Assembly: GCF_022539255.1 (NCBI RefSeq)
Contig: NZ_JAKZBV010000001.1
Coordinates: 4,340,001-4,404,000 of the forward strand
Direction: 5' to 3'
Source: Sinomonas terrae
GTDB taxonomy: Bacteria; Actinomycetota; Actinomycetes; Actinomycetales; Micrococcaceae
DNA: 64,000 nucleotides
The stretch's first letter is position 1. Every line of letters starts with the position of its first letter. Shown piece by piece: positions 41,331-49,631 of the stretch. The notes under the pieces are model-generated. The model did no database searches. It saw nothing but the letters and a program-made list of their open reading frames with translations, and was not told the DNA's origin. Both the position numbers and the translations under genes were made by a program.

Positions 41331-42602
41331 ATGCCTTCTGATGCCCCCTTCAGCTTCCGCTCGATAGCCCTGCCGGTCTTCCTCCCGACCCTCCTCTTCT
41401 CGACGGGCGAGGGTGCGATCCTGCCGATCATCCCGATCGCGGCGCACAACCTCGGGGCATCGCTCGCTCTGGCTGGGCTTGTGGCGTCGATGGTCATGGT
41501 CGGCGAGCTCGCGGGAGACATTCCCGCGGGGTGGGTCGTCTCCCGGATCGGCGAGCGCGCCTCGATGATGGGTGCCGCGTTCGTGGCCCTCGGCGGCATC
41601 CTCGTGTGCCTCGCCGCACCCAATCCGTGGGTGCTCCTCGGAGGCGTGCTGCTCATCGGCGTCGCGACCGCCGTCTTCGCGCTCGCTCGGCACGCGTTCA
41701 TGACCACGCACGTGCCCCTGCGCTATCGGGCCCGGGCGCTCTCGACGCTTGGCGGGATCTTCCGCGGCGGCTGGTTCATCGGGCCGCTCATCGCCTCCGC
41801 CGTCATCACGGCCACGGGCACCCCGCAGTCGGCTTTCTGGATCTTCGCCGTCGGCTGCACGGCCGCGGCCCTCTCGCTCCTGATCCTGCCCGACCCCGAA
41901 CGAAAGATGCATGGCCACGGATCGGCCCGGGCGGCGGCCCAGGCAGCCAACCGTGCGGAGCATCAGGGCCTCTTCCGCACGATCTGGGCGCATCGCGCGG
42001 TCCTGCTTCGCATGGGCTCGGGCGTGGCCCTCGTCGGAGCCGCTCGGTCCGCGCGGACCACCCTCCTCCCGCTGTGGGCCCTCAGCATCGGCCTCGGCGA
42101 GGCGAACACCGCCCTCGTGATCGGCATCGCGGGCGGGGTCGAGTTCGCCCTGTTCTACACGAGCGGGCACATCATGGACCGCTGGGGTCGGCTCTGGAGC
42201 GTCATGCCCTGCATGATCGGCCTCGGCAGCGGGTTCGTCGCTCTGGCCTTCGTGCACGACGTGCCGGGGCGCACGGCCTGGTTTGTCGGCGTCGTCCTTG
42301 TCCTCTCCCTCGCCAACGGGATGGGGAGCGGGATCGTCATGACGCTCGGCGCCGACTTGGCGCCGCGGAACAGCCCGGCGGCTTTCCTGGGCGCGTGGCG
42401 GTTCGCGGGCGACGGCGGTCAGGCCGCCGCGCCGCTGCTCGTCGCGGGCCTCACCGCGGTCGCCTCGCTCCCCCTGGCCAGCGGAGTGATCGGGGCGCTG
42501 TCACTCCTCGGGGCCGCGATCCTGCGCCGGTACATCCCCCGCTACGTGCCGCACCGCCCGCACCCTGCGCGGGAGACGAACGAGCGGAGCGAGGCGGCGT
42601 AG
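41331..42602 (+). CDS. MFS transporter, 12-TM
   Basis: A 423-residue major-facilitator protein with 12 predicted membrane spans. Motif-A-like GDIPAGWVVSRIGERASMM follows TM2, and motif C-like IFRGGWFIGPLIAS lies in TM5. A hydrophilic central loop (DPERKMHGHGSARAAAQAANRAEH) separates the halves. Probably drug or metabolite efflux. ATG 41331 follows AAGGGG. Confidence 0.88.
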   Translation: MPSDAPFSFRSIALPVFLPTLLFSTGEGAILPIIPIAAHNLGASLALAGLVASMVMVGELAGDIPAGWVVSRIGERASMMGAAFVALGGILVCLAAPNPWVLLGGVLLIGVATAVFALARHAFMTTHVPLRYRARALSTLGGIFRGGWFIGPLIASAVITATGTPQSAFWIFAVGCTAAALSLLILPDPERKMHGHGSARAAAQAANRAEHQGLFRTIWAHRAVLLRMGSGVALVGAARSARTTLLPLWALSIGLGEANTALVIGIAGGVEFALFYTSGHIMDRWGRLWSVMPCMIGLGSGFVALAFVHDVPGRTAWFVGVVLVLSLANGMGSGIVMTLGADLAPRNSPAAFLGAWRFAGDGGQAAAPLLVAGLTAVASLPLASGVIGALSLLGAAILRRYIPRYVPHRPHPARETNERSEAA

Positions 42603-42616
42603 ACGATCTCGCCCCG

Positions 42617-43360
42617 CTAGTGGGCCCCGATCCTGATCGCCTCTGCGACGGCCCTTTCGGCGCCGCGCGTCCACGGGTCACCGTGGCCGGGCAGGAGGAC
42701 CCTCGCACCGGTCGTGGCGATCGCATCGAGCGAGGCGAGGGCTTGGCTCGTGCTCTTCGTGGCGGCGGAAGCTACGATCTGCGCACCGCTGTGGCCCGTG
42801 TAGGGATCCAGCGTGACAAGGGCGTCCCCCGTCAGGAGCGCATCACGCTCCGGAAGGTGGAGGATGCAGTGCCCGTCGGTGTGGCCGGGCGTGTGGATGA
42901 CGGTCGGTGATCCCGGGACGGGAAGCGCACCGCCCGGCCCGAGCGGGCGGGTGTCGGAGATGCCCCTGACCGCGAGCGCGCCGGCCGCCGCCATCCTGCC
43001 CAGCTTGGGCAGGGAGCCCGGATGCGTGAACGGGTAGAGGAAGCGATTGCGCTGGGGGCGGTAGCGGTACGGGTGGGCCGCGAGCCGCGCGTCCTCGCGG
43101 TGGACGAGGACCGGCGTGCCCCATTCGCGGTGGGCGCGGAGGGCGAAGCCCACGTGGTCGAAGTGCCCGTGGGTGAGGACGAGCGCGCGGATCTCGTCGG
43201 GCGTCCGGTTCACGCTCTCGAGGAGTTCGGCCAGCATGGGCCACATGCTGGGGAGGCCCGCGTCGACGAGGGTCACGCCGCCGTCGTCCTCGATGACATA
43301 GCAGTTGACGAAGGCGTGGGTGATGAGGTGGACGCCGTCGGCGACGCGAGGGACCAACAT
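42617..43360 (-). CDS. MBL-fold metallo-hydrolase
   Basis: A 247-residue metallo-beta-lactamase-fold enzyme: metal ligands in THGHFDHVGF (HxHxDH), HTPGHTDGHCILHL, GDALVTLDP and PGHGDPW. The N-terminus VPRVADGVHLITHAFVNCYVIEDDGGVTLVDAG resembles glyoxalase-II-like/YcbL hydrolases. The substrate is unknown. ATG 43360 has GGAG seven bases upstream. Convergent with the MFS gene and downstream of a second MFS gene by 65 bp. Confidence 0.9.
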   Translation of the reverse strand: MLVPRVADGVHLITHAFVNCYVIEDDGGVTLVDAGLPSMWPMLAELLESVNRTPDEIRALVLTHGHFDHVGFALRAHREWGTPVLVHREDARLAAHPYRYRPQRNRFLYPFTHPGSLPKLGRMAAAGALAVRGISDTRPLGPGGALPVPGSPTVIHTPGHTDGHCILHLPERDALLTGDALVTLDPYTGHSGAQIVASAATKSTSQALASLDAIATTGARVLLPGHGDPWTRGAERAVAEAIRIGAH

Positions 43361-43425
43361 GCGGCTTCTCCGATCGACTGGACTCCTGCAACGGATACCC
43401 GCGGGCGAGTGCTCGGAAACCTCCG

Positions 43426-44640
43426 CTAATCCGCCCGGGCGAGTCCGGTCCGCGCGGCGACGACAGCCGTGCCGACGATGATCCCGAGCATCACGACGCC
43501 GAACAGGAGCGCCGAGAGCGCGAGAGGCGCCACCTGCAGCACGAGGCCGAGGAACATGACCGGGAGCGACATGCCGATGTAGCCGCCGAGGAAGAGCCCC
43601 GCGAGGGCCTCGCCACGCGTCTCCGGCGGCGCGATCCGCACTACCGCACCGACCGCGAACTTGAAGGCGACGCCGACCCCGGCCCCGGCCACGATGCCTC
43701 CCGTCACGAGGAACGCGAGCGAGGACGCGAGGATCGCGCCGATGACCAGGACGAGCCCCGCGGCGAGCAGTGCCAAGCCGCCGACCTGCTGCACCGAAGG
43801 GCGCAGTGCGGCGGAGAACATCTGGGTCACGGCGGACGAGGCGAACACCGAGAACGAGAGCGCACCGGCCACCACGAACGAGTGGATGCCGAGCTGCCCC
43901 GCGACGAACTGCGGGGCGAGCGACGTGAAGAACCCGAACATCGAGAATCCGACGAAGGCGAGGAGCGCCGAAGCGAAGAACCGTCCGCGCTCCGTGGGCG
44001 GCACTGCGATCCGCTGCGGGCGGTAGTCCCACGGCGTCTCGTCGCGGCCGACCGTCTCCGGGACGATCACCACGAGGAGGACCCCGGCCACGAGCACGAA
44101 CGCGAACACCATGTAGGGCGTGTACAGCGGGGCGGGCGCGTACTCGGCGAGGAAGCCGCTTACGAGCGGGCCGAGTCCCAGACCTCCGATGTTGGCGGCC
44201 GTGGCGACGACCTCGGCCTCGCGCCCGCTCGCACCCGGCCGGGCGGAGCCGTGGAGCTCGGTGAGGTGTGCCGTGGCCGTCGCCGTGAGCATCCCGACCC
44301 CGAGCCCGCTCAGGAACCGCGCGAACAGGAGGCCCGGGACGGCAGGCCAGACGATGAAGACGAGCGCCGAGAGCGCGTTCAGGGCGACGGCGGGTGCGAT
44401 GACGCGCCGCCGCCCGAACCGGTCCGAGACATGGCCCGCAAGGAACAGGCTGACGACGACGCCGAGAGCATACGCGGCGAACACGAGCGTGACGACGAAG
44501 GGCCCGAACCGGTCGGCGCGCTCGTACAGGACGTAGAGCGGCGCAGGCACGGTCGCGAAGGCCATGGTCGCCATGAAGACCAAGGCGACGATCCAGAAGC
44601 CGAGGAGGTACCGCCGTCGGACGCTGACCTCGGCATTCAT
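43426..44640 (-). CDS. MFS transporter (YfcJ/drug-resistance type)
   Basis: A 404-residue, 12-span MFS protein. It starts MNAEVSVRRRYLLGFWIVALVFMATMAFATVPAPLYVLYERA; motif A is GHVSDRFGRRRVI after TM2; motif C-like ANIGGLGLGPLVSGFLAEYAP is in TM5. Likely efflux of a small molecule. ATG 44640 is chosen because translation upstream would enter the antiporter gene stop; no good ribosome-binding site is seen. It follows the Mrp-type cluster by 16 bp on the same strand. Confidence 0.88.
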   Translation of the reverse strand: MNAEVSVRRRYLLGFWIVALVFMATMAFATVPAPLYVLYERADRFGPFVVTLVFAAYALGVVVSLFLAGHVSDRFGRRRVIAPAVALNALSALVFIVWPAVPGLLFARFLSGLGVGMLTATATAHLTELHGSARPGASGREAEVVATAANIGGLGLGPLVSGFLAEYAPAPLYTPYMVFAFVLVAGVLLVVIVPETVGRDETPWDYRPQRIAVPPTERGRFFASALLAFVGFSMFGFFTSLAPQFVAGQLGIHSFVVAGALSFSVFASSAVTQMFSAALRPSVQQVGGLALLAAGLVLVIGAILASSLAFLVTGGIVAGAGVGVAFKFAVGAVVRIAPPETRGEALAGLFLGGYIGMSLPVMFLGLVLQVAPLALSALLFGVVMLGIIVGTAVVAARTGLARAD

Positions 44641-44656
44641 AGCAGCAGCATCGCAT

Positions 44657-46501
44657 TCATACGAGGAGCACCGCCCAGCTCGCGCCGAGCCCAATGAGCA
44701 GCCAGACGACGTAGTCGCCGACTTTGCCCGAGTGGACGTGCCGCAGGAACTCGAGGGGCGGGCGGACGAGGAGGCGCCCGCGGCGCAGGCGCTCGGGGAT
44801 CCGATGGCGGAACACGCCGAACGCCGCCACGCCGACGGCGAGCACGACCGTCAGGAGCCCGAGCCAGATGCCCTCAGGCTCCCACGACGCTGTGCCGTGC
44901 TCCGCCGTCGTCGTGTATGCGGACGTGCTGTTGACGAGGCCGCCGTTGAGGACTGCCCCAACGTAGCCGTCCCGGTCCATGAACCGCGCCGCGGCCTGGT
45001 TCACGGCCGTGCCGATCTCCGGGAGGAAGCCCAGGACAAGCCCGGCGGCCAGCAGACCGAGGACTGGCGCCATCATCGAGACCGGGATGTGCTCGCGGCC
45101 GATGCTGACCTCGATGTGCTCCTCGTCGCCGCTCATCCCCTCGGCCTCGATCCCCTCAGGTGGCGAGCCGACGTCGAGGAAGATGCGTGCGCCTACGCGG
45201 AGCACCGCTCCCCCCGTGACGGCAGAGACCGCGATCATGAGCGCCATGAGCCACGGCGCGTTCGCCTCCGAGAGCCCGTGCTCGGCGATGCCCTTGCCGA
45301 GGCCGAGCGCGAACGGCGGGGCCCCCGCGAGTGCGACCCCCGAGAGGAGGAACGCGGCTCCCAAGGTCCGCGCGTCCCTCCCACGGCCGTGCAGGCTGAA
45401 CTCGTCGACGCTCCCGTAGCGGTCGAGGATCACGCCCGACTGCAGGAAGAGCGCGCCCTTGATGGCGGCGTGGCCCAGAATGTACAGCGCGACGCCGCCG
45501 AGAGCCTCGGGCGAGGAGAGGCCGAGAACGGTCAGGAACAGACCGAGATGCGACACGGTCGAGTAGGCCAGGAGGCGCTTGAGGTGCCGCTGGAGGAAGC
45601 ACATGACCCCGCCGACGAGGGCGGTCAGCACGCCGAGCATAAGGAACGCGCGTTGGGCGGCGGGCGCGATGTCGGTCGAGCTGAAGATCGCCCAGTAGAC
45701 GCGCGCGACGCCGTAGAGGCCCAGCTCGACCATCACCCCGGAGAACAGGACGCACACCGGCGACGGCGCCACGGCGTGAGCGTCGGCGAGCCAGAAGTGG
45801 AACGGGGCGATCGCGGCCTTGACGAGGAACCCCGCTAGGAGCAGCACGAAGGCGATCGGCACGAGGAGACTGTGGTCGCTTGCGAGGGCGTGCGAGAGGG
45901 CGGCGATGTTCAGATTGCCCGTTCGTGCGTACAGGAGCGCGACTCCCATGAGGGAGAGGTAAGCCGCGAGCGAGTTGACGATGCCGAAGTTGATGGCTCC
46001 GTGGACCGCGGAGGGATCCTCGCTCTTTATGCCGGTCAAGGCATATGCCGCTACGCCCATGAGTTCGAAGAAGACGAACATCGTGAAGACGTCTCCAGCG
46101 AACGCGAAGCCCGTCATTCCGGCGAGGAAGAGCACCATGAGGCCGTGGAAATGGACGCTCTCCGACTCGAAGTAGCGCCACGCGAAGACGAGCGCCGCCA
46201 ACATGAGCGCGCTTGCGAGCAGGGCGATGCCCACGCTGACCTGATCCCCGACCAGGGCTATCCCCACCCCTCGGGTGCTGCGGAAGGGCCAGCCTCCCAT
46301 CCAGTACACGAGGCGGCCTTGGGACGCGTTCACGAGCAGCAAGGCTTCGAGGACGACGGCGGCGAGGGACGCGCCGATAGAGAGGACGTCGGTGGAGCGG
46401 CGGGGGAGGATGCGGCCCAGCGACATGAGCGCACACGCGACGAGGATGAGCCCGATGACGATAACCGGGAGCGTGGGGGCGGCGAGCGTCTCGGGCAGCA
46501 T
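44657..46501 (-). CDS. mnhD: MrpD/MbhH-like proton-conducting antiporter subunit
   Basis: A 614-residue, about 16-span subunit of the NuoN/MrpD family. Conserved charges include the TM5 Glu in FFELMGVAAYALTGIK, the Lys in FLVKAAIAPFHFWLADAHAVAPSPV, and the broken-helix region HLKRLLAYSTVSHLG. The C-terminal 130 residues exceed typical MrpD (about 490), adding an extra soluble part and membrane helices. Last gene of the seven-gene module; ATG 46501 is four bases beyond the mnhC stop. Energises Na+/H+ exchange or proton translocation. Confidence 0.92.
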   Translation of the reverse strand: MLPETLAAPTLPVIVIGLILVACALMSLGRILPRRSTDVLSIGASLAAVVLEALLLVNASQGRLVYWMGGWPFRSTRGVGIALVGDQVSVGIALLASALMLAALVFAWRYFESESVHFHGLMVLFLAGMTGFAFAGDVFTMFVFFELMGVAAYALTGIKSEDPSAVHGAINFGIVNSLAAYLSLMGVALLYARTGNLNIAALSHALASDHSLLVPIAFVLLLAGFLVKAAIAPFHFWLADAHAVAPSPVCVLFSGVMVELGLYGVARVYWAIFSSTDIAPAAQRAFLMLGVLTALVGGVMCFLQRHLKRLLAYSTVSHLGLFLTVLGLSSPEALGGVALYILGHAAIKGALFLQSGVILDRYGSVDEFSLHGRGRDARTLGAAFLLSGVALAGAPPFALGLGKGIAEHGLSEANAPWLMALMIAVSAVTGGAVLRVGARIFLDVGSPPEGIEAEGMSGDEEHIEVSIGREHIPVSMMAPVLGLLAAGLVLGFLPEIGTAVNQAAARFMDRDGYVGAVLNGGLVNSTSAYTTTAEHGTASWEPEGIWLGLLTVVLAVGVAAFGVFRHRIPERLRRGRLLVRPPLEFLRHVHSGKVGDYVVWLLIGLGASWAVLLV

Positions 46502-46505
46502 CGGT

Positions 46506-46853
46506 TCAGCCCTCCAGGCCGCCGAGGTTGTCCGGATCCACGGCCTTTCGGCGTTTGGCCATCTGGATCACGAGCGCGAGCAGCATGGACGTGACCGCGG
46601 CCGAGACCACGACGTCGGTGAGCGTGAGGGCCTGCACGACCGGGTCCACGACCGGAGTCTGCTGCGTGACCTGGTTCCCGAAGATCGGCGCGACTCCGCC
46701 GTACTGGAAGCCGACGGCGATGAGCAGGATGTACGTGCTCGACTGCGCGACCGAGAGGCACACGACGGTGTGGACCAGATTCCGGCTCGTCGCCATCCCG
46801 ATCAGCCCAAGGGCCATGACCGCGGCTGCGACCACGTAGGCGTAGTAGCTCAT
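46506..46853 (-). CDS. mnhC: MrpC/NuoK-like antiporter subunit
   Basis: A 115-residue, three-span NuoK-family protein (MSYYAYVVAAAVMALGLIGMATSRNLVHTVVCLSVAQSSTYILL) with the VDPVVQALTLTDVVVSAAVTSMLLAL segment diagnostic of MrpC/MnhC. Overlaps the preceding MbhE/MnhB gene by four bases (ATGA). Confidence 0.92.
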   Translation of the reverse strand: MSYYAYVVAAAVMALGLIGMATSRNLVHTVVCLSVAQSSTYILLIAVGFQYGGVAPIFGNQVTQQTPVVDPVVQALTLTDVVVSAAVTSMLLALVIQMAKRRKAVDPDNLGGLEG

Positions 46854-47635
46854 GAGGCGGACTCCTCCTTCGCGTCGGCGTCCGGCGGATCGCCGCGGGT
46901 TCCCGGGTCGGAACGGATGGCGAGTGCCTGGTCGAGGAATCCCGCGAGCAGGATGACGACGCTGCTGCACACCGTCATGCCCACCGCGATGTTGAAGAGC
47001 GGAACCGTGCCCGCCGAGATGAAGTCGCTCAGCTGTCCCTGGGGGGCGAAGTTGGCGAACAGGGCGCTGCCGAGGGCGGCCCCCGCGAGGCCGAGCGCGC
47101 CGAAGAGGACGACGCCGAGTGCCTCCCCCTGCTCGAACCACTCGAGCGGCCGGAGGCGGCGGAGCAGGGTGAACCGGCCGCCGACGTAGAGGAGGTGGAT
47201 GCCGGTCGAGAGGACCACCCCGCCCTGGAACCCGCCCCCCGGGGTGATCGCGCCGTGCGCAACGACGTCGGCCGCGAGGACGAGTGTCAGCGGGAACAGG
47301 ACGTAGACGAGGAGGCTCGTGGATTCTAGGACTTTGCCCCCGCCTCCGACGTCGCGGCGCCGCTCCCGATGCACTGGCCGGAGCAGCGTCGCGACGCCGA
47401 CCACCGCGCAGAACAGGATCGTCTCCTCCCCGAACGTGTCGAAGCCGCGCTGGTCGAAGTTGATACTCGAGACGCCGTTCGCGGTTGCGCGCGCGAAGGT
47501 CGCGACGACGGCGAGGTCGCGATAGGGGTGGAACGTCCCGCCGAATTCGGGAATGCCCGTGAAGGCAGCTGCCATCGCCAGGCCGAAGGCGGCTAGGCCG
47601 ATCCACAGGAGGGTGAGGCGGGCTCGGCGGCTCAT
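46850..47635 (-). CDS. mnhB: Fused MbhE-like and MrpB/MnhB antiporter subunit
   Basis: A 261-residue membrane protein joining two modules. Residues 1-85 match the MbhE/MrpA C-terminal module (INFDQRGFDTFGEETILFCAVVGVATLLR); residues 95-240 match MnhB (VVAHGAITPGGGFQGGVVLS, AGTVPLFNIAVGMTVCSSVVILL). In most Mrp operons the first part is the tail of MrpA, and in archaeal Mbh MbhE and MbhF are separate genes. ATG 47635 overlaps the DUF4040 gene as ATGA. Confidence 0.9.
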   Translation of the reverse strand: MSRRARLTLLWIGLAAFGLAMAAAFTGIPEFGGTFHPYRDLAVVATFARATANGVSSINFDQRGFDTFGEETILFCAVVGVATLLRPVHRERRRDVGGGGKVLESTSLLVYVLFPLTLVLAADVVAHGAITPGGGFQGGVVLSTGIHLLYVGGRFTLLRRLRPLEWFEQGEALGVVLFGALGLAGAALGSALFANFAPQGQLSDFISAGTVPLFNIAVGMTVCSSVVILLAGFLDQALAIRSDPGTRGDPPDADAKEESAS

Positions 47636-47937
47636 GGCTGCTCCCCCTCTTGGCGCCGGCTCGGCGCCTCACTCTTGGCCTCGTCCCGAATGCTCGCGAT
47701 CTTCCTGATCGAGAGGACCACGATGAGCGGCACGACGGCCGTTCCGATCGCCACCTGGCTCAGCGCCACGTCCGGCGCCTGCAGCGTCACGAAGAAGATG
47801 CTCAGCAGGATCCCGTACACGGACAGCACGACGGCCTGCTTCGACGGCTGGCGCGTGAATACGACGACGGCGGCCCCCACCAGGACGAGGGTGAGGCTCA
47901 CCGCGATGAGGGCGTTCGTGAGGAAGTCGGAGCTCAT
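47632..47937 (-). CDS. MbhD-like (DUF4040) antiporter subunit
   Basis: A 101-residue, three-span protein: LIAVSLTLVLVGAAVVVFTRQPSKQAVVLSVYGILLSIFF, LQAPDVALSQVAIGTAVVPLIVVLSIRK. It corresponds to the MrpA segment just after its NuoL-like part, or MbhD. Overlaps both neighbours by four bases. No NuoL-like MrpA N-terminus is encoded anywhere in the cluster. Confidence 0.9.
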   Translation of the reverse strand: MSSDFLTNALIAVSLTLVLVGAAVVVFTRQPSKQAVVLSVYGILLSIFFVTLQAPDVALSQVAIGTAVVPLIVVLSIRKIASIRDEAKSEAPSRRQEGEQP

Positions 47938-48233
47938 TCGGGCGACTCCCCCACATCGATCCCCTGCTCGGCGGCGAGCGCCCGGCCGATCGCCGTCGTC
48001 AGCGAAGGCCCGCTGAAGGCGACGACGAGCGCGACGACCGCCACGGCCGCACCGCCCAGGCCGATCCCGAAGAAGATCACGGCGGCGACCCCGAAGAGGG
48101 GCACGGCGATGGTCGTGACCGGGGCAAGGAAGTGGAGCTTGGCGAGCGGCGAGCGCGCCATCAGGGCGCCGACACTCGCGTAGGCGACGACGAGGACGGC
48201 GAGGACCGCGAAGACGGCTTCCACGACGGTCAC
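47934..48233 (-). CDS. mnhG: MrpG/MnhG antiporter subunit
   Basis: A 99-residue, three-span protein starting VTVVEAVFAVLAVLVVAYASVGALMARSPLAKLHFLAPVTTIAVPLFG, with the RSPLAKLHFLAP and GPSLTTAIGRA segments of MnhG/PhaG. GTG start at 48233 overlaps mnhF as GTGA, and the stop overlaps the DUF4040 start. Confidence 0.9.
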   Translation of the reverse strand: MTVVEAVFAVLAVLVVAYASVGALMARSPLAKLHFLAPVTTIAVPLFGVAAVIFFGIGLGGAAVAVVALVVAFSGPSLTTAIGRALAAEQGIDVGESPE

Positions 48234-48514
48234 CTGGCGTCCTCCTCCGAGTCGATGCGCGGCGTCAGAAGGCGCGTGTAGACAAGGGTTCCCGTGGCTC
48301 CGAGGACGGCGAGCACGAGCGGGACGATGAGGTACGAGGACTGGTTGACGATCGCCGAGAGGCCGATGAGCACGAGGCTTCCCGAGGCGCTGAGGAGTTG
48401 GAGGCCGATCAGGCGCTGGACATTGCTTCCGCGGGCCGCGAGATACACGGCAGGGGCGACGCCGGCCACGAGGAGCGCGAGGGTGACGGCGGTCCACAGC
48501 GTCTGGTCGCTCAC
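48230..48514 (-). CDS. mnhF: MrpF/MnhF antiporter subunit
   Basis: A 94-residue, three-span MnhF-like protein: TLALLVAGVAPAVYLAARGSNVQRLIGLQLLSASGSLVLIGLS and YLIVPLVLAVLGATGTLVYTRLL. GTG start at 48514 overlaps mnhE by four bases; the stop overlaps mnhG. Confidence 0.88.
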   Translation of the reverse strand: MSDQTLWTAVTLALLVAGVAPAVYLAARGSNVQRLIGLQLLSASGSLVLIGLSAIVNQSSYLIVPLVLAVLGATGTLVYTRLLTPRIDSEEDAR

Positions 48515-49059
48515 TCATGCTCCGATCGGCGGTGGGCAGAATCAGCACTGCCGGCCACGACCTCGTCGAGGTGCGGCCAGCCGTTCACCAGCGAATGCAT
48601 GCGGATGGTCCCCGTGCGCGTGTCGCTATCGACGACGACGGTGCCCGGCGTCGCGGACAGCGCCACGATTCCGCCGGCGCGCAGGCCGGTCTCGGCCTCG
48701 CCGGTCGAGCCGGGCAGGTGCTCCTCGACAAGGTCCTCGGGCTGCCTCCCCCTGAGCCAGGGCACGAGCCGCACCGCATCGGCGACAGCGGAGACCGGCA
48801 CGAGCGCCGCCCAGCGGAGCCACGCGAGTCGAGGCCTCGCGGCGAACGGGATGGCCCGCCTCGCAAGGCGGGCCAGAACAGCCGCAGCCAACGCAACGGC
48901 CGCGGCGACCAGGGTTTCGATGACGGTCAGGGTCGAGGCGGTGGCGAGCCAGAAGAGCGTGCCGCCAGCCCACCAGAGCACAAGTTCAGTCAGGGCCCCT
49001 GTGACGCCGCGCGCCCCGGGGAGCCCGAAGTACCCGCGGAGAGACTCGGTCCAGCCCAT
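48511..49059 (-). CDS. mnhE: MrpE/MnhE antiporter subunit
   Basis: A 182-residue MnhE-family protein. N-terminal membrane helices (ELVLWWAGGTLFWLATA, VIETLVAAAVALAAAVLA) are followed by the soluble part with GGIVALSATPGTVVVD and MHSLVNGWPHLDEVV. First gene of the module. ATG 49059 is used; an in-frame GTG at 49098 would add 13 residues. It is 43 bp downstream of the MarR gene, so read-through from the carotenoid operon is possible. Confidence 0.87.
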   Translation of the reverse strand: MGWTESLRGYFGLPGARGVTGALTELVLWWAGGTLFWLATASTLTVIETLVAAAVALAAAVLARLARRAIPFAARPRLAWLRWAALVPVSAVADAVRLVPWLRGRQPEDLVEEHLPGSTGEAETGLRAGGIVALSATPGTVVVDSDTRTGTIRMHSLVNGWPHLDEVVAGSADSAHRRSEHE

Positions 49060-49102
49060 GGTGATCGAAACGCTAATCCCCCGCTCGGGCCACTTCAATC
49101 GG

Positions 49103-49630
49103 CTAGGCGTCCCTCTCGGCGCGGGCGAGGCCCTCCCTCGCCTCCGCGATCGCCACGGTCAGCTGCCGGATCATGCCCGTCACGAGGGCGATCTGCTCGG
49201 GCGTGTACTCGGAGAGGATCGGGAGCATGTGCTGGACCATGGGGTCGAACATCTCTCGGCCCGTCTCGCGCGCGCTCGGGGTCGCCGCGAGCAGCACCTG
49301 CCGTCGGTCCTCCGCACTGTGCCGCCGTTCGAGGTGGCCCGAGGCCTCGAGCCTGTCGAGCACCGCGGTCATCGCGGCCGAGCTCAGGACCAGCCGCTCC
49401 CGGAGCTCGCCCGGCGTCGCGACGGCACCGGCCCGCTCCGCTTCCACCACGGCATTGATGGCGTGGATGTCGTTGCGTGCGAGGCCGTGCTGGCGCCGCA
49501 CCACCTCGGAGTAGCGTTCGGCCTCGGTCGTGAACTTCTGGAGCAGGAACAGCAGCTCGAAACCCGGCGATGAGCGCAATGCATCGCGGTTCTCGGGGTC
49601 GGGGCGCGGCTCGTCTGGCACGCCGAACAT
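49103..49630 (-). CDS. MarR-family regulator at the end of the carotenoid operon (CrtR-like)
   Basis: A 175-residue MarR-type winged-helix dimer protein: HGLARNDIHAINAVVEAERAG, the recognition region TPGELRERLVLSSAAMTAVLDRLEASGHLERRHSAEDRRQVLL, and a C-terminal dimerisation helix. Its start lies next to the photolyase stop, making it the last gene of the crt operon. In Corynebacterium glutamicum a MarR protein (CrtR) represses crtE and is released by GGPP-type pyrophosphates; the palindrome upstream of crtE here would be its site (inference). Confidence 0.88.
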   Translation of the reverse strand: MFGVPDEPRPDPENRDALRSSPGFELLFLLQKFTTEAERYSEVVRRQHGLARNDIHAINAVVEAERAGAVATPGELRERLVLSSAAMTAVLDRLEASGHLERRHSAEDRRQVLLAATPSARETGREMFDPMVQHMLPILSEYTPEQIALVTGMIRQLTVAIAEAREGLARAERDA

Positions 49631-49631
49631 T

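Noticed and set aside
44641..44694. Upstream start for the second MFS transporter
   Set aside because: It would overlap the antiporter gene and add 18 residues without family support.
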